DNA from: Lingula anatina
Taxonomy: Eukaryota; Brachiopoda; Lingulata; Lingulida; Lingulidae
Length of the DNA stretch: 64,000 nt
Direction of reading: 5' to 3'
Assembly (NCBI RefSeq): GCF_001039355.2
Contig: NW_019775701.1
Location: 116,056 to 180,055 of the forward strand
The number at the start of each line of letters is the position of its first letter. Position 1 is the first letter of the stretch. The notes below the pieces were generated by a model that was not told the origin of the DNA, made no database searches, and worked only from the letters and a program-made list of their open reading frames with translations. The translations under genes were made by a program, and so were the position numbers. This document shows, piece by piece, positions 25,301-46,818 of the stretch.

Positions 25301-28300
25301 CTTTCTGTTCCTAAAGATTATGTCTCTCAGAGTTGCTCCATCCCCAGTTTCACAAAATACTTAAGTTAGTTCCAGTGGTTATAATTTTGTTACCAACACT
25401 ACATTACATGCATATGGTCACATGCACACATCTTACCCTATCAGGAATAGTGTTACAACACTCTCATGGATACACGCACACATCCTTAGTAACACTGACT
25501 TCACTTTTTTCTTTTTTTTTTTTTTTTTTTTTTTGGTGAAACTAGGGCCCGTTTGATGTTGGCCTGTGACAGTGACCTAACTGGTTAATTAAACCATTTT
25601 GTCGTAAAAACCACATATTCTAATGGGAACCATCCTTCAGCACAGAGTGACATCATACGAGACTAAAAACATGGGCGAATCTGAGATAGGGTTAACATTT
25701 TAGTGATAAGGGTGACACTTTATGTGCCAGGAATGTTGTCTTAGAAAGCAATACAAAAAGTGACGTCCACAACATGGCGGATTTGTACTGTTTTGCAATA
25801 GACTGTGTTTTAACACAGCAGAAAAGAAAGCAACCAGAAATATATCTGCAGATAAATTGTCAGCTTTCATTTATTTCTGCACCACGCTTGCTAATCTGCC
25901 TTTTCCTCTGACCTCACTTTCTTCCAAATCCAGCAAAACCTCGCTTGATTTTATGCTAAACATGGAGGCAGTGCCATCTTGGATGATTCCCAATGAACAG
26001 TTTTTACCTAAAATCTATGCCCGAATAGAATGGAGATGAAATGTTACCAACTGACCTCTGAAATTTCAAACAATTGCCTGTTACCACAGCACCGGCCTCT
26101 ATACCCAATAATACAATTAGTTTCATGAATGATATATAGGACTACATACAAGTAATTGCACTTCAAGAACATCTCAAACCAATTCCGACCCAAATGAATG
26201 TTTTGTTCCAACAGGAAGCTTTTTTTTGTGTGGCGAACATCTCATCTGATAAGTCAAGATAAACCAATTCCAATGTTAAAAATTTATGTTTTGTTCCAGC
26301 ACAAGGCTTTTTTGTGTGAATGAGATGCCAAATATGGTTTGTTATCTTACTCAATAGTTTGTTTGCAGGTAAAAGCTTCTGGCAGATGTTATATATCCAA
26401 AAATTTATTGACAACAGGAAAAGTTGCCTTCTTGTTTTTGACACAAAAATGAGTTTTTCAAATTTTAAAAGGAAACAAAAAATGTCACTGTGCTGAGCTC
26501 GCACTATAAAGCACAACAACCTGTAAGTCACCCCAAGATGAGGTATGAGTTTCATAAACAAAGTATTAAAATACACTACATATATCTTACTACTGAAATG
26601 ATGACTTTCATAACAAAAACTCTATCCTGTGTTGACTCTGATGCTCTACCTCGTCCCATACTGGTTTTGTACACACTGCAAAATTCCCCTTAAAAACGAC
26701 AGCCTTCATATATAATTCAAACACATTTCAAACAAACTAGAATTTTTAATGGGTGCTTTGTTTTTCTAAAAAGTATGTAATTTGAGATCAAAAATTGGAA
26801 AATTAGAAGAAGGTATCTTTTTGTTTTGCAACAGATCAAGCTTTTTAATACAATCTTAGAAATCCCTTTCATAAAGAATTCTTTACATTCAAACCTCTTT
26901 GCTTTCAAATTCAGTCTTCGCAATAAATAACTGAGTTTGGTATAGCAGCTAGGGTCAACAAAGCCAACATATTTCTGTACTTATACCACTGTTATAGTCT
27001 CATAATAAAACTTTGAGGTACCACAGAAGGATAGAAATCTGCCGGCTAAAGTTCTGTAACACAGAATTCTATCAAAATTAAACTTCATATCTAAAAATTG
27101 CTGTAAAACAACACTAAAAGGGTGTTCATGATAATAATTTGTAACAAAAAAGANCCTTCGGACTATCGAGACGTCCCCACATCATTCACAACAAAACAAA
27201 AAGAAGTTTGAAAAAAACTTTAGAAAACATGGCATCTGACAGATGAATAAGAATTCAAATTGTTGCAGTTGTTTGTAATATCTGCAAAATTTATTTGCAA
27301 TGAACATCATCATCAACATCTTTATCTTGAAATGGTAAATGGTCCTTTCATTTCCACACAGTGACAACAATATAAGAATTTTAAAACGGGGTTAACTACT
27401 GGACTAAGATTATTTATTTTTCCTTAAATTGGGTAAGTACCACACTTAAGACTAATCAACATAATTACCCCCATCCCTTGTTTGAGATATATGTTATGTT
27501 CTATTTGTAAGGATGGTAATGCTAATTTCAGACTATTTCCCCATCCACCCCTTTCTTCCTATGAAATCCAACAAAAGTATGAGCTTCAGATTTTTGCATA
27601 AAGAATACTACCTATTATTTGTGCACAAACATTTAACCTACCACTAACCCATTGATTATACAACCTCTATTTCCAATACAATTCCAATACACGGCAGTCT
27701 GATTAAAAACTACGGTCATAATCCTATCTGTTACAAGCAGCACTGGTATTCAAGATGGAGAGTGCGGGATATTCTAGCTGATAGGAACATTTCCAAAGCC
27801 TAGATAGTTCCATTAATTAGAGTTCATTGACCCAAAGTGTTTTATCTATTTACTTATTAATTGCTAAATCCATTTTTGTACTAAAAGCAAAACAGATAAA
27901 TTAGAGTGGAAATGCTTTACATAAGTGACATTATTAAATTTCAAATTGGAGCCAGTAGATTTTCTGACTGATCAATTGGAAATCATTTTTTACCCAATGA
28001 GCCTTTGGACTCATGCACTTCCAGACTAAGAGGGCATACCCTTTCAGATGATGTTTTAGCTTCTGTCACTGAAGTAATCGGTGTAGTCTACAAGGTAGGG
28101 CTACCAGCTTGATAGTGACCATCATAGGAATTCATCCTGAATTTTTCTACTTTTGCTTGCCAGAAGCTGGCTTCAGAATAAGTGTTTCTTGCTGTTATTC
28201 TGTAAATTAACTGAACTTAACAGGAATTTAGCCAGCGAAACTTTCAATAAGAGTCCAAGTATTTTTTAATGTATTCTTATTCATGACCACTCTGTGATGA

Positions 28301-31300
28301 AATGGACAGCACCATAGTTAACTCAGGGTGTTAGGAAGTTTAGTTAATATACAACATTTACTACACATTTTGCTCAACAACACCTAAATAACAAGCCACT
28401 AACCATATTATACTTTCATTTGTGTACATCTTTCACAGTCATCGTTTTTTAACATTTTCTTCATTGTGTTCAGACATTTAGCAAAATCTTGTCAGTTTTA
28501 ACACAAATCACTTTTACTTTTTTTTAATCAAAATATTTAAACCATGTTGCCAAATCCATCAATCTTTTACAAATTTAAACTAACAGTCACTGTATTTAAA
28601 GGTTATTTTCCGTTGCTTTCTTGCATTCAAAGAAGCAACTTGAAAGCTTGCTTTTACTTTGACCAACTACAAATATGAACATTCCATTTGCTTGTAGTTC
28701 CCCCGACTGACCCTGGACTTCAGATGTCAACAGAAAATCATAGGCATACTGATAATAAAGATATATATCAATTACCAATGGCATCTGAAACTCAGGGTGA
28801 CAAGGTCATGTTCCACAGTTTTACATTGGTGTTTATATTGTGTATCTTTGCTTACTTCATTTTTTTTTAAATCTGACAAATTGTAAAAATTAAATGAATG
28901 CAACATTTGATTTGATGAGTTTGAATAAAATCAAAAGTCAGAAGTGATTACTTTTTGCCCATGACAACAAAAAACTAGGATTGCATGTAAATCTTTTCTC
29001 TTTTTTTCCATACATTTTCTACAATCACTAAATGACTCATAACTAGCATCCTTTATTCCCATACTAAGAAGTCTAACACTAAAATATCAATATCTTTTCA
29101 AAGGCTTTGCATACATAATTCATACCATGCACTAAAAGAGTATAAATGCTGATTTAACATTTACAAATAGAACTGATTATATCAAAGTTTGAAATAGTCA
29201 CTAAAACAACAAACATAACCCTGGGTAACCTTGACAACACTATCAACAATTTGACTACACCACTGAAGGTTTTCGTGTTGCCTAGGAAATAAAACCTGCC
29301 ATAGCAACAAAGAATATTGTTGCACTGGTAATTAACATGGTTTAAATTTAAAAGAAGATTCCACTGGCACCAAGTACTTACATGGCTATAGCAACAAACT
29401 AAGATAAATCTTTTTTTCCATTTGAACTAAGAAGATGGAGGACAGTCCACCCTCTTTGACAGAACTTGGCAAATTACACTGGAGTATTTGAGTAAAGAAA
29501 AATAACTTATAAAACTGACAAACAAAGGCAGTATTTTACCATGGGAGCAGACTGCATAAACAAAACAATGCACTACATCATTATGATCTCGTTAATTTTG
29601 GGTGGAAAATTTATGCTTTTTAAAGAGAATCCTGAGTAAAAGGGCATCTCTTTACCACTCTTCCTGCCCAAATGTGTTTCAGAGCACAAAACCCAATTAT
29701 GAAAACCTGCATATTTCCAAACTAGTTTCAAAAAGAAAGAGAACAATTTGTTTCTGCAGTCTGCTGCCCTCCCCCTCTTTCTATGTCAGTCTGTCACATT
29801 TGAAGGGACACAGATATTTACCCAGTACTACATATTTAATGTATTCAAAGTTGATCACCAGTGTCCCTTTTTTTTTTTCAATAATATTTATATAAATGTA
29901 CATGTGTCACGCTTTACTCTGTACATGTAGAAAATCCTTCGATGACAAGTCATATATAAACATACTGGTTACATATGATAATGATCATGACAAAGCAATG
30001 ACAATGCAGATGGTAAAATTACAATTGCTTATGGTCCCCTGGGAGAACAATGGAACTGAATGAACACTGTGACACACAGGAACAGCCAGAAGACATGGAA
30101 ATGGTGTTCCTGTAGCATGACATGTGAAAACTGTCATAAGAATGGCATAACACCCAACCACCAAGAAAGCTGATGGTACTAAACGACCTTCACAAAGAGT
30201 GATAGTTCTGATGAATGACCTTCACAAAGGGTGATGGTACTGAATGACCTTCTCAAAGGGTGATGGTACTAAATGACCTCCTAAAAGGGTGATGGTACTG
30301 AATGACCCTCATGAAACGTTTTTAATAAATGGCCCTCATGAAGAGTGATGGTACTGAATGACCTTAACATAAGGTGATGGTACTAAATAACCCTCATGAA
30401 GTGTTTTTAATAAATGGCCCTCATGAAGAGTGATGGTACTGTATGGCCCTCATGAAGAGTGAGTAACTGCGACTAGTCCAAAAGGTAAATAACTCACTAC
30501 AATTGGACAAAAAAAGACCAACTAAATTTCACAAAAGAAAAACCTACAAAAATTAGGATTAAAAATTCTGAAAGACCAGTACATAAATCCTGATCTAATG
30601 GCTGACTAAAATTGAAAAAAAAATGTTGGAATATTGAAACACAGAAATAAGTGGCATTTGAAATTCAAGGATAATTACCAAACCCTTTGTGAACATCTTT
30701 ATTGTGATATGGTACCTTGGTTATAAGTTTCTGCAGCATGCTTCCTGATTCAGTGTAATACACAATTTCATGTTTAACCTCATCAAACTGCTAACACGCT
30801 TAAAATTTTTTAAAGTAATTTCTGTTGATATGCTTGTTCTTCTCGGATACCATAAAACCAGGAACTGTCCTGTGGCCATTACACATACTCTGTGGTGTCC
30901 ATCTCTTAAAATCACCATTTCCTAACAGATTCTCAATATGTGTGACTCAAAAATTGTTGATTAGAGTCCACTGATAATCTGAATGAATGACTGATGACAT
31001 TTTTTTCTTTCTCATCTTCTCCTCTCTTATAGTATACTGGCGATAGAACCTTCACTTCCTAGGTGCCTTTGCATGGTATGACTAAATACTTTATTTCCTG
31101 CAACAATTTGCAACTCTCTTCATTCAATAATTCATATATCTTCATCATCTCTAAGACTACTAACAATTGCTAAGTTCTACTAATGCAGAGCCTCATTAGA
31201 GACATTACTTCAATCTGTAGTTGACAATTTCATAACAGGCAATGCTATCTAAAATGGGGACTATGAGGCCATTGTTGCTAAATCTCATTGTGCCTGTGAC

Positions 31301-33695
31301 ACCTAAACTAAGACCCCATTCCCGTAGATTTTAGATCGATCTATCCCTGTGAGGAATCTCACTAGATTACTGTCAGCTTAGCCAGCTTAAGCGTCTGTCC
31401 CGCCTATTAAAAGCTGTATGGGGGTTAATTAACTGTCGTGCGCGCTCGGCTGACTGCAATTTAGCGTGAACCCCCAGGGAGTTATAATTTTGTTACCAAC
31501 ATTACATTACATGCATATGGTCACATGCACACATCTTACCCTATCAGGAATAGTGTTACAACACTCTCATGGATACACGCACACATCCTTAGTAACACTG
31601 ACTTCACTTTTTTCTTTTTTTTGGTGAAACTAGGGCCCGTTTGATGTTGGCCTGTGACAGTAACCTAACTGGTTAATCAAACCATTTTGTCGTAAAAACC
31701 ACATATTCTAATGGGAACCATCCTTCAGCACAGAGTGACATCATACGAGACTAAAAACATAGGCGAATCTGAGATAGGGTTAACATTTTAGTGATAAGGG
31801 TGACACTTTATGTGCCAGGAATGTTGTCTTAGAAAGCAATACAAAAAGTGACATCCACAACATGGCGGATTCGTACTGTTTTGCAATAGACTGTGTTTTA
31901 ACAGAGCAGAAAAGAAAGCAACCAGAAATATATCTGCAGATAAATTGTCAGCTTTCATTTATTTCTGCACCACGCTTGCTAATCTGCCTTTTCCTCTGAC
32001 CTCACTTTCTTCCAAATCCAGCAAAACCTCGCTTGATTTTATGCTAAACATGGAGGCAGTGCCATCTTGGATGATTCCCAATGAACAGTTTTTACCTAAA
32101 ATCTATGCCCGAATAGAATGGAGATGAAATGTTACCAACTGACCTCTGAAATTTCAAACAATTGCCTGTTATCACAGCACCGGCCTCTATACCCAATAAT
32201 ATAATTAGTTTCATGAATGATATATAGGACTACATACAAGTAATTGCACTTCAAGAACATCTCAAACCAATTCCGACCCAAATGAATGTTTTGTTCCAAC
32301 AGGAAGCTTTTTTTATGTGGCTAACATCTCATCTGATAGGTCAAGATAAACCAATTCCAATGTCAAAAATTAATGTTTTGTTCCAACACAAGGCTTTTTT
32401 TGTGTGAATGAGATGCCATATATGGTTTGTTATCTTACTCAATAGTTTGTTTGCAGATAAAAGCTTCTGGCAGATGTTATATATCCAAAAATTTATGGAC
32501 AACAGAAAAAAGTGACTTATCATTGAATTCATGGTAACAGGAAAAGTTGCCTTCTTGTTTTTGACACAAAAATGAGTTTTTCAAATTTTAAAAGGAAACA
32601 AAAAAATGTCACTGTGCTGAGCTCGCACTATAAAGCACAAGAACCTGTAAGTCATCCCAAGATGAGGTATGAGTTTCATAAACAAAGTATTAAAATACAC
32701 TACATATATCTTACTACTGAAATGATGACTTTCATAACAAAAACTCTATCCTGTTGACTCTGATGCTCTACCTCGTCCCATACTGGTTTTGTACACACCC
32801 TTAAAAATGACAGCCTTCATATATAATTCAAACACATTTCAAACAAACTAGAATTTTTAATGGGTGTTTTGTTTTTCAAAAAAGTATGTAATTTGAGATC
32901 AAAAATTGGAAAATTAGAAGAAGGTATCTTTTTGTTTTGCAACATATCAAGCTTTTTAATACAATCTTAGAAATCCCTTTCATAAAGAATTCTTTACATT
33001 CAAACCTCTTTGCTTTCAAATTCAGTCTTCGCAATAAATAACTGTTTGGTATAGCAGCTAGGGTCAACAAAGCCAACATATTTCTGTACTTATACCACTG
33101 TTATAGTCTCATAATAAAACTTTGAGGTACCACAGAAGGATAGAAATCTGCCGGCTAAAGTTCTGTAACACAGAATTCTATCAAAATTAAACTTCATATC
33201 TAAAAATTGCTGTAAAACAACACTAAAAGGGTGTTCATGATAATAATTTGTAACAAAAAGGACATTTGACCCCTTAGGGTCCGAGCAAGTTTGTAACAAT
33301 GTATTCTATTGGACCAAAATGCCTTCTCCAAATTCCATGCTGTCAAGTCTCCTGTGCAATGAATGGATGACATCAAATGCATATGAAACACGACTCATAA
33401 TTGGCTAAACCTTTTCTGGAGTCAGAATGAAAGGAAATACAGTTTCGTCTAATATTGTTACACATCAGAGCCCACTTGGGTATCCGTGGTCATAGCAGAG
33501 TTGACATAGAACATATACGGAATAAAATTGCGTGAATGTTGTGCATCAAAGGACAGCAAAAGTTTTGTCCACAAAACTGTCTGCAGGAATTTTTTCAAAG
33601 AATTTGGTTGCAAGCATTTTGAAGTGTTTTGTAACCTTCTGTAATGGGACTGATCTGCTATTGTCTTCAAACAACACCCTAACTTGCTCTGACAT
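16317..33695 (-). CDS. Gene X: predicted multi-exon protein, family not recognised
   Basis: Predicted minus-strand gene with coding exons 33,636-33,695 (ATG), possibly 33,476-33,580, 33,131-33,209, 32,001-32,095, 30,889-30,921 (micro-exon), 30,716-30,787, 18,287-18,433, 17,527-17,646, 16,897-17,101, 16,547-16,658 and 16,317-16,368 (TAA). Every junction has AG/GT sites and phases join without a stop, giving about 324 residues, or 359 with the optional exon. Exons 2-5 also occur at 27,022-27,100, 25,913-26,007, 24,250-24,545 (interrupted) and 24,078-24,149 because of the allelic duplication. Exons 2 and 3 are identical between alleles while introns differ, which supports coding. The N gap could hide another exon. 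The product has a hydrophilic Glu/Lys-rich middle, no signal peptide and no clear membrane segment. I do not recognise the family. Its start is only about 240 bases beyond the AMMECR1 polyadenylation signal. Confidence 0.6.
16547..16658 (-). CDS. Gene X exon (GHLGHFFVNRVRLNG)
   Basis: 112 bases between AG and GTAGGG. It is open in only one frame, which reads VKVISLAEGHLGHFFVNRVR near its centre, and joins in phase on both sides. Coding character is good (mixed hydrophobic and charged pattern), but I cannot name the family. Confidence 0.65.
16897..17101 (-). CDS. Gene X exon (HYWVVKPKER ... DSAFDG)
   Basis: 205 bases between TTTATTGCAG and GTATCTCT. It begins HYWVVKPKEREGK and continues as a hydrophilic Ser/Glu/Asp-rich segment likely to be unstructured. 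It follows the 17,527-17,646 exon in phase 0. Confidence 0.7.
17527..17646 (-). CDS. Gene X exon (helical, LEFSKLAIRLGQLQELSEQF)
   Basis: 120 bases, exactly 40 codons, with acceptor CTCTGTAG and donor GTTTGT. The predicted peptide is amphipathic-helical (AQLEFSKLAIRLGQLQELSE) and ends HTAYHRKG before HYWVV of the next exon. Confidence 0.7.
17979..18263. mobile_element. 285-base TIR element beside a gene X splice donor
   Basis: The ends CCCGCATGAAAATG and CATTTTCGTGCGGG are inverted repeats with one difference. Both are flanked by TAACTA (17,973-17,978 and 18,264-18,269), a six-base target duplication. The interior is densely strewn with GCAGTA/TACTGC and GAAGCAT motifs in both orientations. 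It has no coding frame. The superfamily is unknown. Confidence 0.75.
18287..18433 (-). CDS. Gene X exon (LVVTQLAWDGSQQQLFMIF)
   Basis: 147 bases, 49 codons, between CACAATCCAG and GTAAAATAC. Only one minus-strand frame is open through the whole exon; it reads CVTKTPVDVVQCPVHCKETP and later LVVTQLAWDGSQQQLF. It joins in phase 0 to the exons on both sides. A plus-strand open frame across the same bases has less natural composition and is taken as its shadow. Confidence 0.6.
18434..18904. other. Gene X intron sequence
   Basis: Non-coding, AT-rich; nothing recognised. Confidence 0.5.
18905..18924 (+). repeat. (TG)n microsatellite entering the assembly gap
   Basis: A TG array runs straight into the N gap, so its true length is unknown. 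It probably caused the gap. Confidence 0.9.
18925..19621. other. Assembly gap (697 N)
   Basis: Unsequenced. Gene X exons could be hidden here. Long open frames spanning the Ns are artefacts. Confidence 1.
19622..20534. other. Gene X intron sequence
   Basis: No exon, repeat family or regulatory signal recognised beyond A runs near 20,005. Confidence 0.5.
23530..23826 (+). repeat. Minisatellite, about 32-base unit, allele 1
   Basis: The unit resembles GTGATGGTACTGAATGACC followed by CTCATGAAGA or TTCACAAAGG. About nine imperfect units, some carrying a TTTTTAATAAATGGCC variant. It lies in a gene X intron. Confidence 0.9.
24078..24149 (-). CDS. Gene X exon 5, allele copy 1
   Basis: 72 bases, 24 codons, between GTGTTAGCAG and GTACCA; it reads VIVYYTESGSMLQKLITK at its end. 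The other allele (30,716-30,787) has Glu instead of Val just before IVYYTESG and is otherwise the same. Confidence 0.65.
24270..24527. mobile_element. Fold-back MITE, allele-specific, TTA target duplication
   Basis: A near-perfect 258-base palindrome with ends GGCTTCATTCACATG and CATGTGAACGAAGCC, flanked by TTA on each side. The other allele at 30,907-30,909 has one TTA and no insert, so this is a clean filled/empty pair. A three-base TTA target fits PIF/Harbinger-type MITEs (inference). The insertion point falls within the putative 33-base micro-exon of gene X. Confidence 0.95.
24934..25159 (+). mobile_element. TTA/TAA MITE (GATCGATCT family)
   Basis: Full-length copy with GACCCCATTCCC at the left and CTGGGAATGCAC at the right, preceded by TAA and followed by TTA. 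In the other allele (31,312-31,484) its right end is deleted. Confidence 0.85.
25913..26007 (-). CDS. Gene X exon 3, allele copy 1
   Basis: 95 bases between AGATTTTAG and GTCAGAGG; identical to 32,001-32,095. It reads NCSLGIIQDGTASMFS in the frame set by the upstream exon. An alternative donor (GTGAGG) lies five bases upstream but would break phase with the next exons. Confidence 0.6.
27022..27100 (-). CDS. Gene X exon 2, allele copy 1
   Basis: 79 bases identical to 33,131-33,209; reads RILCYRTLAGRFLSFC and leaves one base to complete the Gly at the next junction. It is close to the contig end at 27,154. Confidence 0.6.
27154..27178. other. Single-N contig junction
   Basis: One N, then about 24 bases (CCTTCGGACTATCGAGACG...) with no match in copy 1, then the second copy of the duplication. 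The extra bases may be a contig-end artefact. Confidence 0.9.
30175..30465 (+). repeat. Minisatellite, about 32-base unit, allele 2
   Basis: Same array as 23,530-23,826, with a unit carrying ACCTCCTAAAAGG that allele 1 lacks and missing one late unit that allele 1 has. Confidence 0.9.
30716..30787 (-). CDS. Gene X exon 5, allele copy 2
   Basis: 72 bases, reads EIVYYTESGSMLQKLITK. Splice sites are intact. Confidence 0.65.
30889..30921 (-). CDS. Gene X candidate micro-exon (33 bases)
   Basis: Acceptor ATCTGTTAG and donor GTATGT bound 11 codons (EMVILRDGHHR) in phase 0 with both neighbours, so skipping it also keeps the frame. In allele 1 the same segment is split by the 258-base MITE at 24,270-24,527, so it is either non-essential, skipped, or not an exon. 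Confidence 0.35.
31312..31484 (+). mobile_element. TTA/TAA MITE (GATCGATCT family), right end deleted
   Basis: Allelic to 24,934-25,159 but stops at GGGAGTTA, where sequence jumps to what lies 275 bases further on in the other allele. Confidence 0.85.
32001..32095 (-). CDS. Gene X exon 3, allele copy 2
   Basis: Same 95 bases as 25,913-26,007, with no differences seen. Confidence 0.6.
33131..33209 (-). CDS. Gene X exon 2, allele copy 2
   Basis: Acceptor GTTTTACAG, donor GTACCTC; 26 codons plus one base, including QFLDMKFNFDRILCYR. Confidence 0.6.
33476..33580 (-). CDS. Gene X possible extra exon
   Basis: 105 bases, 35 codons in phase 0, between ATTCCTGCAG and GTGGGC; includes RNFIPYMFYVNSAMTTDTQ. 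The frame also runs on to a stop. Including it keeps the gene X frame open; the acceptor is only moderate. Confidence 0.35.
33636..33695 (-). CDS. Gene X putative first coding exon
   Basis: ATG at 33,695 opens MSEQVRVLFEDNSRSVPLQK and ends at donor AAG/GTTACA in phase 0. An upstream in-frame extension without ATG runs to about 33,791, so a different start is possible. Confidence 0.45.
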
Positions 33696-33935
33696 AATCA
33701 CTGTGTAAACAACCAACAATAAGAGATTCTTTTTGCTATAACCAAACAGGGAAGAAAAAACTATTTTATCAACTTCTCCAAATATAAGCACAATTCTGAA
33801 TACATACTTTTTCTTGCCTGTTTCTCTATTTATCCTAAAACTTAACAGTTTGTATAGCTAAGGGCCACCTTAGATTGAAAAATCATCTTATTTCCAAGGC
33901 CAATTCCAAATACCATCTCGTTGCACTTTCAGCTA

Positions 33936-33941
33936 TTTATT
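33936..33941 (-). terminator. Polyadenylation signal of AMMECR1
   Basis: AATAAA on the minus strand, 176 bases after the AMMECR1 stop codon. It gives a short 3' UTR and leaves about 240 bases to the gene X start. Confidence 0.5.
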
Positions 33942-34116
33942 TCCCAGTTTATCAATTGTGTCATCTGCTGCTGACGACAGTTTATCAATCTAAAGCAACC
34001 CTGAACAAATTCAAATAAACTTCCTTAAATTAACTGACTCCAAAAAAGGCCTCCCCAAATAAATCATGACCAATGACAAAGATACACTTCCTTTATCACG
34101 ATAAGTTCCACTTTTA

Positions 34117-44556
<10,440 letters not shown>

Positions 44557-46700
44557 GATTAGCAATCCACGATCTCGGAGTTTCTCGGAGCTGGCTGCGA
44601 GAGTTGGAAGCCAGAAGTTACTGATTGCGTTTGTTGCGACACTAACAAATTGCGCTAATTTTTGATGAAGCTACTCGTCTATTTTGCATTAATTTAAAGA
44701 AAGCCGTTTACCATAATTCGTCTTTGAACTCGAATGATATTCATTATTTTTCCATTACTAAAATTGAAACACACGATGACCTTTAAACAGTTATACCAAA
44801 TATTGTTACATAATTATTCTATATACCCCCTCAAGTACATAATAATTTCTGATACCACAGTATTCAACTATTGTATCATACAAAAAATATGTAATACAAT
44901 TATCTTAAAAGCTAACAAACACTGCAGTGTACTTTTTCATGCACCTTTTTTATTTCAAGTACCCAATTAAATCCTTGAGAACAATGCACACCCAAAATAC
45001 CAAATTACATAAGATTAAATCTGGATTTTTATAAATCTCACAATGTAAAACAAAAATTTCATGCACATTAACTATCTGTATTACATGAATCCTTTTTTTT
45101 TTTGCGTATACCCCCTTAAAAAAAGAAGATGACTGGAATCTAGAAATACACACTGTTGGAATGAAATGCAGCAATTCATAATTCTGACTTTAACACATTG
45201 GTATACAGTGAGTCATCCATTTTCATGTCTTGAGTTATTAGTCATATATCACAGAACAAGTCAGAGTATATTACACACTCCAGTGTCATAGACTGAACAG
45301 ATAGTTATTAATATGAACATTGATAAAAACAACCAACAACTGACAACCACAACTCCTCTGAATAATAAAGAAAAGCTAACCATTGCAACTACTGTAAGCA
45401 TTTAGAATATGATTTACATATCTCTTGAATGTAACAAAAACATTTCCAATTCCCATTGTCAAGATTATTTCTATTAATCAATTCATATGAACCAGCCATA
45501 CCTTAACATCTGAATTAATTCTTATACACTTAAATCATTGCTTTTGGTTATTATCTTAATTAGTTCTGTTACAAAAATCTTCCTGGTATTCTGAAATATC
45601 CTGTGAAGTAATAACGTCATCCAACCTAAACCATTCAGAGTGAATATCAGAAATTGCATTTGAGACCTCATCTCAAGCAAAGGATAAAATTAATGATGGC
45701 ATTGTGAAGCATGCGCCACTGCTTAATTCTCCATATTGCTCTCCAGTAATGTATATACAAAGCTATAATTGCATCCACTAAATGTAGATCATCGTCCTTC
45801 ATAAGGCACTGGAAAAGCATTGTCTGGGATAGATTGGTCTGTTGTTTTGTCTTTTAATAAAACCAATGTGCTTCGTTGTATTAACGCAAATTCCTTCAAA
45901 CCTTCACCTAAACTGTAAATTTGATTTTTTTTTTTAAATTTTACTTGCAGATTTAAAATCATGACGTGAAAACAATTAATGCAATATTTGAAACTATTAG
46001 CATTATTTTTATCTTTATTATCATCAATTAAATAAAGCACAATTCTGAGCTTTTAATATGAAAATAATGCTGATTTAAACATTTCTAAAGTACTCATGAC
46101 TCCCACATTTGATATTCATGTCAAATGATATTCACAACACGCAGTAGATAAAATTAACAAGAAAATATCACTACATCATTTATGACCCATCATGGTAATA
46201 ACTCAATCTTTTCAAAGGGCAAGAAATCGTGAATTTTGCAGAGAGTGCATCTTTTAAGTCATAAATTCTCAAAAATACTTAAAGTTATAACATTATAATC
46301 AGTCTGTCTCCTTGTTTATCCAGAGAAAACACCTGTCATTACAATTCCATTGGACGGACAAAACTGAACATCTTATTTCTTGTGCACAGCTGAATAATTA
46401 ATTACATACAACTTTACAGCGACAAAAAACCAGATGAATTCAATCTGAGTAGTAACTGTACTTGTCACTATCACACCAAGGTCAGGTGTATTACAGTAAC
46501 ATTTTTGGCCAGATCCCAAAGAATACTCAAGACTAACAACAGATTACATACAACAACAACAAAAACGAAGATCACAAACGTTCCATAATTTTGAGTAGAA
46601 AAATAATTCTGCAAAATCCCATTTTATATAATGATAACGCTTCCAAGGATCCTCCCCAGTGAAAAATAATTTCTTAAAAATTAAAAATTGTGAGCAAAAT
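44557..46700. other. Intergenic region between GCC2 and AMMECR1
   Basis: About 2.1 kb, AT-rich apart from the first 100 bases upstream of the AMMECR1 ATG, which have several CG dinucleotides and no TATA box and probably form its 5' UTR and core promoter. Nothing else recognised. Confidence 0.5.
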
Positions 46701-46706
46701 TTTATT
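46701..46706 (-). terminator. Polyadenylation signal of GCC2
   Basis: AATAAA on the minus strand, 113 bases after the GCC2 stop codon. Confidence 0.5.
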
Positions 46707-46818
46707 AAATAAATTCCACCAAGGACTCCATTGAGGATCTCTCTCTCTCTTTTTCCCCCTCTCCCCCCCCCAGAGACCCCCTAAACCAGCCACTCAGTCT
46801 TCTCCAAAGGTCTGTCGA

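Larger units (their letters stand above)
20535..27153 (+). repeat. Allelic duplication B, copy 1 (6.6 kb)
   Basis: Near-identical to 27,179-33,262 and ends at the single N at 27,154. It carries a MITE at 24,270-24,527 and a 275-base block (25,107-25,381) that the other copy lacks. The minisatellite differs in unit content. It contains second copies of gene X exons 2-5. The 118-codon plus frame at 22,966-23,322 is conserved between alleles only as well as surrounding intron. Confidence 0.93.
27179..33262 (+). repeat. Allelic duplication B, copy 2 (6.1 kb)
   Basis: Matches 20,535-27,153. It lacks the fold-back MITE and the 275-base block, and continues without a break into AMMECR1-side sequence, so it is the copy joined to gene X exon 1. 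It holds exons 2-5 at 33,131-33,209, 32,001-32,095, 30,889-30,921 and 30,716-30,787. Confidence 0.93.

Noticed and set aside
25857-26039. 60-codon plus-strand frame repeated exactly at 31,945-32,127
   Set aside because: It is the complement of gene X exon 3, which explains its conservation.
26163-26576. 137-codon minus-strand frame
   Set aside because: Made of two diverged tandem intron repeats around a TTTTGTTCCA phrase; the allele copy is disrupted.
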